Assembly: GCA_910584035.1 (NCBI GenBank)
Contig: CAJTZR010000030.1
Span: 1-18,586, forward strand
DNA: 18,586 nt
From: an uncultured Christensenella sp.
Lineage (GTDB): Bacteria; Bacillota; Clostridia; Christensenellales; UBA3700
Direction of reading: 5' to 3'
In this document: positions 8,576-15,556 of the stretch, piece after piece
Numbering within the stretch: position 1 is the first letter of the stretch
Layout of the letters: each line of letters begins with the position of its first letter
Made by a program: the position numbers and the translations under genes
Notes under the pieces: generated by a model
Databases searched by the model: none
The model's input: only the letters and a program-made list of their open reading frames with translations
What the model was told of the DNA's origin: nothing

Positions 8576-8870
8576 TAAATTTCTTGTTTAAACTGGTAAT
8601 AAAATCAATTTAGAATCTAAAATAATCACAAATTGTTATTAATGTTTTAGGTAATTTTGCCATATATAGCTAGTTAATTTAGCGGTGGAAACTTTTATAA
8701 TGTTATTGAATTGAGTTTGTTAATTCACTTTATATTAATAAGTCGTTAAAAATTTTTGTGAAGTACATAAAAGTATCATATAATGTTTACAATTGTATTT
8801 GATATTTTGTTATATTAGTTTAGCATAAATTTGTAAAAATGTAAATTTTGCTTTAATTTGCTTAAAAGTC
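8576..8870 (+). other. Spacer after luxS, no gene or clear terminator seen
   Basis: About 295 AT-rich bases between the luxS stop and the T-box promoter. I found no coding frame with a ribosome-binding site and no strong GC hairpin with a T run, so the end of the luxS transcript is not visible. Confidence 0.45.
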
Positions 8871-8899
8871 TTGACAAAGAGGTAAATTGAGATTATAAT
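8871..8899 (+). promoter_or_regulatory. Consensus promoter of the thrS T-box leader
   Basis: TTGACA (8871-8876), 17 nt and TATAAT (8894-8899): a full match to the sigma-A consensus. Transcription should start near 8906, directly at the T-box Stem I. Confidence 0.9.
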
Positions 8900-8905
8900 T
8901 TAATT

Positions 8906-9125
8906 ACTTAAATATGTGATTAGAGGACACGTGCAAATTCAGAACTATTTTCAGAGAGTACTCGGTTGGTGTGAGAGTATAGTAGCGATTTTGTGTACCA
9001 CCGCTAGTAAAGTCACCGTTGCGTATGCGTTAATGCGTCAATTAAGGCACATTTTATGTGCAAAGTAAGGTGGAACCACGATTAATTATCGTCCTTATGC
9101 TTTTTGCGTAAGGGCGGATTTTTTT
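8906..9125 (+). ncRNA. Threonine-specific T-box riboswitch
   Basis: A tRNA-sensing leader that ends transcription early when tRNA-Thr is charged. Seen directly: AGAGAG and GGTTGGTG-TGAGA, the Stem I bulge and apical motifs, at about 8953-8976; tandem ACC triplets at 8997-9002, either of which can be the Thr specifier pairing with anticodon GGU; and the T-box core AAGGTGGAACCACG at 9067-9080, whose TGGA would pair with the tRNA NCCA end. Antiterminator pairing is AAGG and ACGAT (9078-9082) with ATCGT (9088-9092) and CCTT (9093-9096). The rival terminator is at 9090-9125. The next gene is thrS, which confirms threonine specificity. Confidence 0.95.
9090..9125 (+). terminator. T-box conditional terminator
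   Basis: An 11-bp stem (arms 9090-9100 and 9106-9116, loop TTTTT) including G-T pairs, followed by GATTTTTTT. It shares bases 9090-9096 with the antiterminator, as expected for a switch. Confidence 0.92.
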
Positions 9126-9608
9126 AGAAAAATCAAAAAAGTTTGGTTGATAAATTATATGTTGAATTTTTAATTACAATAAAAAAATATTTAAAAGTTT
9201 TAATTATAAATTTGATTTAAAAATCAATTATTATTAAATATTTAGAAAGAACTAATGACTACTATTATTAAAGATAATTATTAAAAGATACTTTTGCTTT
9301 TCTATAAAATGTAATTATGCTAACAAGAAGTTTTTGTTTGTTTTGAAAAAAGGTTTAATATTGTAGTGTTGTAACTCATTTATATAGATTTATATTTACA
9401 TAAAATTGACTATAATAAATTTTGCGACAAAGCTATTTATTAAGTAATGTAATTTATAATTTACTTTTTATATTTATAGAAAAAAGTTGAAAATTGGTAT
9501 ACTTGATTTTTTATAATGGTTATTAAACTTTAAGATTGTATAATCATAATCTACATATAGGTAATATCAATTAAAATTTTAAGAACAAATCTTTGGAGGA
9601 TAGGGTAT
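9126..9608 (+). other. Long gene-free stretch between T-box and thrS
   Basis: About 480 very AT-rich bases with no credible coding frame or strong hairpin. A possible second promoter is TTGAAA (9487-9492), a 19-nt spacer and TATAAT (9512-9517), about 90 nt before thrS; the spacing is poor. The thrS ribosome-binding site GGAGG lies at about 9595-9599. T-box genes usually start much closer to the terminator. Confidence 0.55.
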
Positions 9609-11549
9609 ATGAAAATTGTTTTGAATGATGTAAAAATTATTGAGAGAGATAGTTCGATTAGTGCATTTGAACTAGTGAAAAGTTTTGACGAGAGTCTAGC
9701 TAAATCTGCTGTTGCTTGTAAAATAAATGGCAAAATTTGTGCTATGAATGAAATTATTGATAGTGATGCAGAGTTTGAGGTATTGACTTTTGCTGATGAG
9801 GAGGGAAGAAAAGTTTATCGTCATACTTGTTCACATATTTTGGCACAAGCGGTAAAGAATATTTTCCCTACAGCTAAGCTTGCTATTGGACCAGCTATTG
9901 AAAATGGCTTTTATTATGATATTGATTTTAAAACACCTATTACCTTTGAAGATTTAGAGAGAATTGAGAAGGAAATGAAAGCTATTATAAAAGCTAAATA
10001 TCCAATTGAGAGATTTGAGCTTCCTCGCAATGAAGCAATTAAGCTAATGAGTAGTTTTGATGAGCCATATAAAGTAGAATTGATAAATGATTTGCCAGAG
10101 GACTCTGTAATTTCTTTTTACAAACAAGGTAATTTTACTGATTTGTGTGCTGGACCTCACTTGCATAATACTGGTATGGTTAAAGCATTTAAGCTTACAA
10201 GTTTAACTGGTGCTTATTGGCGTGGTAATGAAAAGAATAAAATGCTATCAAGAATTTATGGAACTTGCTTTGACAAAAAATCTGATTTAGCTGAATATTT
10301 AGAGCAATTAGAAGAGGCAAAGAAAAGAGACCATAATAAAATTGGTAGGGAACTTGGCTATTTTATGACAGATGAGAATATTGGTCAAGGTTTAGTGTTG
10401 TTAATGCCAAAAGGTGCTAAAACTATTCAAGTTTTGCAAAGATTTGTAGAGGATACTGAGGCAAAACAAGGCTATATGTTAACAAAAACACCTTATATGG
10501 CTAAACGTGAATTGTATCAAATTTCTGGACATTGGGACCACTATCAAGATGGTATGTTTATTATGGGTGATGCTCAAGACCCTAAGGCGGAAGTTTTTGC
10601 TTTGCGTCCTATGACTTGTCCTTTCCAATATACTATTTATAATAATGGGTTAAAGTCTTATAGAGATTTGCCTTGCAGATATGGTGAAACATCAACTTTA
10701 TTCCGTAACGAAAGCAGTGGTGAAATGCACGGACTTATAAGGTTAAGACAATTTACTATAAGTGAGGGACACTTAGTTTGTATGCCAGAGCAACTTGAGG
10801 AAGAATTTAAAAAGTGCGTGGAACTTGCAAAGTATATGCTTACTGCTGTTGGTTTACAAGATGATATTTCATTTAGATTTTCTAAATATGACCCTAATGA
10901 TACTGAAAAATATATTCAAGACCCTGATACTTGGAATTCCGCAGAAAAAACTATGGGTGATATCCTTGACCACCTTGGAATCAAATATACTATCGGTATT
11001 GGTGAGGCTGCTTTCTATGGACCTAAGCTTGATATTCAAATAAAAAATGTTTGGGGCAAAGAGGATACTTTAATTACTATTCAAGTTGATATGTTCCTTG
11101 CTGAAAACTTTGATATGAGTTATATTGACGAAAATGGAGAAAAGAAGAGACCATACATTATCCATAGGACATCAATTGGTTGCTATGAGAGAACTTTGGC
11201 ACTTGTACTTGAAAAATTCGCTGGTGCATTACCGCTATGGCTTGCTCCAACGCAAGTTAAAGTTTTGAGCTTGACTGATAGAACTGCAACTAACGCAAAA
11301 GAATATGCAGACAAACTTTGTGCAAATGGACTAAGGGTAGAAGTAGATAATCGTAGCGAAACTATAGGTTACAAAATAAGGGCTGCAAGAATGGAAAAAG
11401 TACCATACATTATAGTAATTGGTGACAAAGAAGCTGAAAGTGGCAATGTAAGCGTAAGACGTAGAGGTGAGGAAAATTCAACAACAATGTCAGCAGACGA
11501 TTTTATCAACCAAGCCTTACAAGAAGTAAAAGAGTTGAAAATTTTTTAA
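9609..11549 (+). CDS. thrS: Threonine--tRNA ligase ThrRS
   Basis: Class II synthetase that charges tRNA-Thr and removes mischarged Ser. Domains in order: an N-terminal TGS domain (1 to about 62); an editing domain with HTCSH (His72, His76) and TDLCAGPHLH; a catalytic core with the zinc-binding MTCPFQ, motif 2 RNESSGEMHGLIRLRQFT, zinc-binding IHRTS and motif 3 GCYERTLALVLEKF; and a C-terminal anticodon-binding domain from about residue 545 (LAPTQVKVLSL to VPYIIVIGDKE). At 646 residues it is full length. GGAGG about 9 nt before the ATG fixes the start. It is a single-gene unit under the T-box upstream, so expression should rise when charged tRNA-Thr falls. The sequence RQFTISEGHL, in place of the RQFTQDDAH form, is a variant seen in part of the family. 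Confidence 0.98.
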   Translation: MKIVLNDVKIIERDSSISAFELVKSFDESLAKSAVACKINGKICAMNEIIDSDAEFEVLTFADEEGRKVYRHTCSHILAQAVKNIFPTAKLAIGPAIENGFYYDIDFKTPITFEDLERIEKEMKAIIKAKYPIERFELPRNEAIKLMSSFDEPYKVELINDLPEDSVISFYKQGNFTDLCAGPHLHNTGMVKAFKLTSLTGAYWRGNEKNKMLSRIYGTCFDKKSDLAEYLEQLEEAKKRDHNKIGRELGYFMTDENIGQGLVLLMPKGAKTIQVLQRFVEDTEAKQGYMLTKTPYMAKRELYQISGHWDHYQDGMFIMGDAQDPKAEVFALRPMTCPFQYTIYNNGLKSYRDLPCRYGETSTLFRNESSGEMHGLIRLRQFTISEGHLVCMPEQLEEEFKKCVELAKYMLTAVGLQDDISFRFSKYDPNDTEKYIQDPDTWNSAEKTMGDILDHLGIKYTIGIGEAAFYGPKLDIQIKNVWGKEDTLITIQVDMFLAENFDMSYIDENGEKKRPYIIHRTSIGCYERTLALVLEKFAGALPLWLAPTQVKVLSLTDRTATNAKEYADKLCANGLRVEVDNRSETIGYKIRAARMEKVPYIIVIGDKEAESGNVSVRRRGEENSTTMSADDFINQALQEVKELKIF

Positions 11550-11810
11550 TTAATAAGTATATTATTGAAACTATAAAAGTAGCTTAACATTCTATTTACA
11601 TTCAATTGTAAATTATAAAATTATTATATAACAAGTCGTTATAATAAAATACTATTATATAGAAACAACAAAAGCTTATAAACTTTGTGTTAAACTAGTT
11701 TGGTGTTAAAAATATGGTGACTATAATTAATAATAATGTAAAGTTTTTATTTAAAAATGTAAATATACTTTTATAAATAATATAATTTAACAAAGTAATA
11801 TCAAACATAA

Positions 11811-11850
11811 AAGCAACAGATGTGCAATTGCATATTTGTTGTTTGTTTTT
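11811..11850 (+). terminator. Probable intrinsic terminator of thrS transcript
   Basis: AAGCAACA (11811-11818) pairs with TGTTGTTT, enclosing a second helix ATGTGC/GCATAT around a small loop. GTTTTT follows. It lies about 260 nt after the thrS stop, so the transcript would have a long 3' end. Confidence 0.65.
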
Positions 11851-12107
11851 AGTTATTGATTTTTGTAGGGAAAGGTATTATAATGAATTAATATTGTATT
11901 GAATGTATAGTAATTTATTAATAAGCTATATAATTATTTGCGATTGTTTGACAAACTACAAAATTTAAATAGCTAGGTATTAATGAAAAATATATTCATT
12001 ATTCAATATTTTTGTGGTTATTTAAGTTTAAGCAAGTGAATAAAATGGAAAAATATGATTTTGTTTTAAAGATAAAATAATAAATCAATAAAAGTGGATA
12101 AAAATGC
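11851..12107 (+). other. AT-rich spacer before the infC promoter, nothing seen
   Basis: About 260 bases; with the 261 bases between thrS and the hairpin at 11811 it forms a gene-free stretch of over 550 bases. No coding frame, RNA gene or repeat family could be supported. Confidence 0.4.
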
Positions 12108-12136
12108 TTGACATATTGTTTGGGATATTGTATTAT
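12108..12136 (+). promoter_or_regulatory. Promoter of the infC-rpmI-rplT operon
   Basis: TTGACA (12108-12113), exactly 17 nt, then TATTAT (12131-12136). Transcription should start near 12143, giving a leader of about 180 nt before infC. Confidence 0.85.
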
Positions 12137-12142
12137 ATTGAT

Positions 12143-12322
12143 AACAAGTAGAAGTTATTCTCACCTGTAGCTAGTTATGCGTGCAAGGTATCAATATTTT
12201 TTATTTTGACAATATGATTGATTTTAGTAGGTTTATTGTGTTGCAAAATGTAGTTTAGTATTGTAAATTTATGGATAGCTTTGATTGTTATCCATTTTTT
12301 ATTTTGTTTGTGGGAGGACATA
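12143..12322 (+). ncRNA. Structured infC leader, probable L20-type autoregulatory leader
   Basis: A leader of about 180 nt between promoter and IF3 start. It includes a small hairpin ATAAC/GTTAT (12142-12157), the GC-richer block TCTCACCTGTAGCTAGTTATGCG (about 12160-12182, in two parts on the page), a weaker ATCAAT/ATTGAT pair, and a terminator hairpin at 12270-12294. In Bacillus the same operon is controlled by L20 binding its leader and causing early termination. The layout fits, but I cannot confirm the L20-binding fold without a covariance search. Confidence 0.6.
12270..12300 (+). terminator. Leader terminator just before infC
   Basis: ATGGATAGC (12270-12278) pairs with GTTATCCAT (12286-12294) in a 9-bp stem with one G-T pair and a 7-nt loop, followed by TTTTTATTTTG. 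It ends only about 15 nt before the infC ribosome-binding site, as expected for an attenuator. Confidence 0.75.
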
Positions 12323-12325
12323 ATT

Positions 12326-12847
12326 ATTAACAAAGAGCATATTATCAATGACCAAATTAGAGTCAAAGAAGTAAGATTAATTGGTGCAAATGGGGAACAG
12401 CTAGGTATTACGCCTACAAATTCAGCTAAAGATATGGCATATAATGCTGGTTTGGATTTGGTATTGATTTCTGCAACAAGTACTCCGCCAGTTGCTAAAA
12501 TTATGGACTACGGTAGATTTAAGTATGAGCAAATTAAAAAAGTAAAAGAGCAAAAGAAAGCACAAAAAGAAAAGACTGTTGAGCTTAAAGAAATTTGGTT
12601 GTCTGCTACTATTGATACTAACGATATGAAGACAAAGGCAAACAATGCTAACAAGTTTTTGAAAGCGGGTGACAAAGTGCGTGCTTCTATTAAGCTTAAG
12701 GGTAGGCAAATGGCTCGTCCAGAAATTGCTATTAAAGTAATGGAAGAGTTTTTTGAGCTTGTCAAAGAGAATGGTGTTGTAGAAAAGGCTGCAAATCTTG
12801 AGGGTAGAAGCATTTCTATGATTATCGCATCAAATGTAAAAAAATAA
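12326..12847 (+). CDS. infC: Translation initiation factor IF-3, ATT start
   Basis: IF3 binds the 30S subunit, keeps it apart from 50S and checks start-codon/initiator-tRNA pairing. The protein shows the family opening INDQIRVKEVRLIGANGEQLGI, a Lys-rich linker helix (KYEQIKKVKEQKKAQKEKTVELKE in the middle, written here as one helix near residues 72-95), and the C-terminal domain with KTKANNANKFLKAGDKV. GGGAGG at 12312-12317 is followed by ATT codons at 12323 and 12326; the second has 8-nt spacing and gives the sequence INKEHIINDQ. No ATG, GTG or TTG lies nearby. The TTG at 12281 falls inside the terminator loop and would add residues not seen in IF3. ATT starts are established for infC in other bacteria, where IF3 represses its own unusual start. 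Length from here is 174 codons including the stop, normal for IF3. Confidence 0.95.
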   Translation: MNKEHIINDQIRVKEVRLIGANGEQLGITPTNSAKDMAYNAGLDLVLISATSTPPVAKIMDYGRFKYEQIKKVKEQKKAQKEKTVELKEIWLSATIDTNDMKTKANNANKFLKAGDKVRASIKLKGRQMARPEIAIKVMEEFFELVKENGVVEKAANLEGRSISMIIASNVKK

Positions 12848-12872
12848 TTATTATATATTGGAGGAAGGTATT

Positions 12873-13070
12873 ATGCCAAAGGTAAAATCACACAGTGGTG
12901 CTAGTAAGCGTTTTAGATTTACTAAAAATGGTAAAATTAAAAGAGCTAAGAATGGTGCTAGCCACATTTTAACAAAGAAAGAAACTAAGAGAAAACGTAA
13001 CTTAAGGAAAGCTACTTATGTGTCTGAAACTCAAGAGAAGACTGTTAAGAAGATTCTTCCTTATAGCTAA
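12873..13070 (+). CDS. rpmI: 50S ribosomal protein L35
   Basis: Small basic 65-residue protein of the large subunit. It begins MPKVKSHSGASKRFRFTKNG, the conserved L35 N-terminus, and is rich in Lys and Arg throughout, with the KETKRKRNLRK segment in the middle. The in-frame ATG at 12858 is rejected because GGAGGAAGG lies between it and the ATG at 12873. It sits 25 bp after infC and 20 bp before rplT, the standard order. Confidence 0.97.
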   Translation: MPKVKSHSGASKRFRFTKNGKIKRAKNGASHILTKKETKRKRNLRKATYVSETQEKTVKKILPYS

Positions 13071-13090
13071 TAGAATGGAGGTAATGGATA

Positions 13091-13447
13091 ATGAGAATTA
13101 AAAGAGGCGTTAACGCAATTAAAAAGCGTAGAAAAATAATGAAACAAGCCAAAGGTTACTTTGGTTCTAAAAGCAAATTATATAGAGTAGCTCGTCAAGC
13201 TGTTATGAAATCTGGCAACTATGCATATGTAGGCAGAAAGCTAAAGAAGAGAGAGTTTAGACAACTTTGGATAGCTCGTATCAATGCTGCAGCTCGTATG
13301 AATGGTTTAACTTACAGCACTTTAATGCACGGCTTAAAATTAAATGAAATCAATCTTAACCGTAAGGTTTTGGCTGATATGGCTGTTAATGATGCTGTTG
13401 CATTTACTGCACTTTGCGAAAAAGCAAAGGCTAAATTGGCTAAGTAA
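13091..13447 (+). CDS. rplT: 50S ribosomal protein L20
   Basis: Early-assembly protein of the large subunit, and in Bacillus the repressor of its own operon through the leader RNA. Full length at 118 residues, with the long basic N-terminal helix (RIKRGVNAIKKRRKIMKQAKGYFG) and the family segments RVARQAVMKSG, REFRQLWIARINAAAR and the globular C-terminal domain that binds 23S rRNA and leader RNA. GGAGG lies 9 nt before the ATG. Last gene of the operon; a hairpin follows 6 nt after the stop codon. Confidence 0.97.
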   Translation: MRIKRGVNAIKKRRKIMKQAKGYFGSKSKLYRVARQAVMKSGNYAYVGRKLKKREFRQLWIARINAAARMNGLTYSTLMHGLKLNEINLNRKVLADMAVNDAVAFTALCEKAKAKLAK

Positions 13448-13452
13448 TTTTT

Positions 13453-13484
13453 ATTATAACCTTCAATTTTTTGAAGGTTATAAT
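13453..13484. terminator. Hairpin terminator after rplT
   Basis: A perfect 14-bp stem (arms 13453-13466 and 13471-13484) closed by a TTTT loop, with core AACCTTCAA/TTGAAGGTT. The T run after it is poor (TGATTTT), so it may also act as a processing or stability element. Confidence 0.75.
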
Positions 13485-13540
13485 TGATTTTAAGAAAGAA
13501 TTAAATTTTAAAATAGATAATTTAACTTTATTGGTGTTAA

Positions 13541-14272
13541 ATGGAAAAAATAACTAGCGTAAGCAACGCAAAAATACAAGAAATTAAAAAACTATTGACA
13601 TCAAAGTCGGAAAGGCATAATAGTGGTAAATTTATTGCTGAGGGAGTGAATATTGTTAAAGATATTCCAAACTCATTTATCATTGCTTTGTTTATGACAG
13701 AAGAGGCTTTTGATAGATATAAAAACATTGTAGATAAATGTGATAATGTTTATATCGTAAGTGATAAGGTAATAGCTTGTATAAGCGATACAAAAAGTCC
13801 AAGTGGTGTAGTAGCAGTTTGTAAAATGGAGTGCAATGTTGCGGATAGTGATATTTGCATTGTGTTGGATAATTTGCAAGACCCTGGAAATGCTGGTACA
13901 ATAATTCGTACAGCAGTTGCTTGTGGAGTATCTACTATTTATTGCTATGGTGATTGTGTTGACTTGTATTCTCCAAAAGTTGTAAGAAGTTCAATGGGTG
14001 GAATATTTTTTGTAAATTGCAAAAAGCTTAATGATAAAAAAGATTTGCATTGCGATTTAGTTGTATTAGATATGGCGGGTGAAAATTTGTTCGCTGTTAA
14101 AAATGTCCCTAATAAATTTGCATTGTTAGTAGGTAATGAGTCTAATGGTGTGTCAAAGGAAATGTTGGCACAAGCGGATAAATTAATATCATTGCCTATG
14201 AGTAAAAATATGGAATCTTTAAATGCTGGAGTGTCATTAAGTGTAGCACTTTATAAACTAATTAATATTTAA
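13541..14272 (+). CDS. TrmH/SpoU-family rRNA methyltransferase (YsgA-like)
   Basis: A SAM-dependent 2'-O-ribose methyltransferase of the SPOUT superfamily acting on rRNA or tRNA. Residues 1 to about 95 form a substrate-binding domain (ISNAK-type start: ITSVSNAKIQEIKKLL, then SGKFIAEGVNIV). The C-terminal knotted domain has all three motifs: motif 1 LDNLQDPGNAGTIIRTA with the conserved Asn and Arg, motif 2 LLVGNESNGVS, and motif 3 LPMSKNMESLNAGVSLSVALY. At 243 residues it is typical. Gene order after infC-rpmI-rplT matches the Bacillus ysgA region, although pheST does not follow here. It starts 56 bp after the rplT hairpin with only a weak ribosome-binding site, so low expression or read-through is likely. 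The exact target nucleotide is unknown. Confidence 0.93.
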   Translation: MEKITSVSNAKIQEIKKLLTSKSERHNSGKFIAEGVNIVKDIPNSFIIALFMTEEAFDRYKNIVDKCDNVYIVSDKVIACISDTKSPSGVVAVCKMECNVADSDICIVLDNLQDPGNAGTIIRTAVACGVSTIYCYGDCVDLYSPKVVRSSMGGIFFVNCKKLNDKKDLHCDLVVLDMAGENLFAVKNVPNKFALLVGNESNGVSKEMLAQADKLISLPMSKNMESLNAGVSLSVALYKLINI

Positions 14273-14818
14273 ATTGTAATTTTGTTGTGTAATAAAATAT
14301 TTAAAATTGGTTAAAATTAATGGCTTTTTTTAAATTGCATTGTAAATAGAATAAATGTAATTTAGAATGTTTAGATAATTCAAATAGTACTTAATTAAAA
14401 ATAAATATAGAATAAAAGCTGTTTTTTTAATTTAAAGTAAGAGTGATTAATAATAAAACAATTAAATTGCAGAGCAGTATGTAATTTTACATATTTGGGC
14501 TAAATATATTTATTAATTGTTAAAATGTACAATAAATTAAATAAATGAAAAAGTTATTGTAATTTTAATTGAAAAGCTAATATAATAAGCTAAATTAATA
14601 ATAAAGTTTAATATATTTTGTTTAATTGTACAACTATATTCTTAAGTATAAGTTCACGTTATAAAAATGCAATTAGTATTTAATTGTGAGATTAGTTAAT
14701 AAATTTGATTGTAAGATAAATTTTCTATTTAATTCGTGTAGTAAAAAGTAAAAATATTAAGTGAATAATAAGTTTAAAATAACTAATAAGTTTAAAAGTA
14801 ATTTATGGAGGAATAGGT
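14273..14818 (+). other. AT-rich spacer with possible yebC promoter
   Basis: About 545 bases with no credible gene and no clear terminator for the methyltransferase gene. The best promoter candidate is TTGTAA (14557-14562), 18 nt and TATAAT (14581-14586), which would give a leader of about 225 nt before yebC. I saw no defined structure in that leader. Confidence 0.45.
14557..14586 (+). promoter_or_regulatory. Candidate promoter of yebC-proA
   Basis: TTGTAA, an 18-nt spacer and a perfect TATAAT. In such AT-rich sequence the -10 match is weak evidence alone, and it lies over 230 nt from the gene. Confidence 0.4.
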
Positions 14819-15556
14819 ATGTCTGGACATAGTAAATGGGCTAATATTAAGAGGAAAAAGGGTGCAAATGATGCAAAAAGGGCGAATGTTTTTACTAAAA
14901 TCGGTAGAGAACTTGCGGTTGCAGTAAAAAATGGTGGACCTGACCCAGATAGTAATAGCAGATTGCGTGATGTTATTGCAAAAGCAAAGGCAAACAATAT
15001 GCCAAATGACAATATTACAAGAAGTATAAAGAAAGCAAGTGGTGAACTTGGCAGTATCAACTATGAAGAAAATGTTTATGAGGGTTATGCAGCTGGTGGT
15101 GTTGCAGTTATCGTTGAAACTTTAACAGATAATAAAAATCGTACTGCTGGTGACATTAGACATCATTTTGATAAATGTGGTGGTCAAATGGGTACTAGTG
15201 GTTGCGTGTCTTATATGTTTGATAAAAAAGGTCTTATTGTTGTTGATATGGAAGGTCACGATGAGGACGAAATGATGGAAATTGCTTTGGAAGCTGGTGC
15301 TGACGATGTTCAAATAAGTGATGGCGTTTGTGAAATTTATACTGACCCTACAGAGTTTAGTAGCGTTAATCAAGCGATTGAAAGTAATGGTAATATCGTT
15401 GTGCTAGAGGCAAGCATTAGTATGATACCTCAAAATACAATTACACCAGATGAGGCACAAGCAGCTAAAGTTAGACGTTTGATTGATATGCTTGAAGAGA
15501 ATGACGATGTTCAAAACGTTTATCACAATGCGGAATTAGACGAGGAAGAAGAGTAA
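14819..15556 (+). CDS. YebC/PmpR-family (TACO1) translation-associated protein
   Basis: Widely conserved three-domain protein first described as a transcription regulator. Later work ties YebC proteins, like mitochondrial TACO1, to helping ribosomes through proline-rich stretches. The 245-residue sequence starts MSGHSKWANIKRKKGANDAK, the near-invariant family N-terminus, with FTKIGREL and PDPDSNSRLRDVIAKAKANNMP following, then the core YEGYAAGGVAVIVETLTDN and a tail of acidic residues. GGAGG lies 9 nt before the ATG. Its stop codon overlaps the proA start (TAATG), so the two are translationally coupled. No Holliday-junction genes (ruvC/ruvA), which often follow yebC, are here. Confidence 0.95.
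   Translation: MSGHSKWANIKRKKGANDAKRANVFTKIGRELAVAVKNGGPDPDSNSRLRDVIAKAKANNMPNDNITRSIKKASGELGSINYEENVYEGYAAGGVAVIVETLTDNKNRTAGDIRHHFDKCGGQMGTSGCVSYMFDKKGLIVVDMEGHDEDEMMEIALEAGADDVQISDGVCEIYTDPTEFSSVNQAIESNGNIVVLEASISMIPQNTITPDEAQAAKVRRLIDMLEENDDVQNVYHNAELDEEEE

Noticed and set aside
8678..8692. TAGCGGTGGAAAC, resembling a T-box core and complementary to part of Stem I
   Set aside because: No matching antiterminator or terminator surrounds it, and a 9-base match can arise by chance.
12281..12325. Upstream extension of infC from a TTG codon
   Set aside because: It would start inside the terminator loop, 31 nt before the ribosome-binding site, and adds residues that IF3 proteins lack.
12422..12813. 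Reverse-strand reading frames over infC
   Set aside because: They are shadows of the IF3 gene with no ribosome-binding site or family signature.
14803..15060. Reverse-strand frame over the start of yebC
   Set aside because: Low-complexity hydrophobic translation of an antisense strand; the forward gene is strongly conserved.
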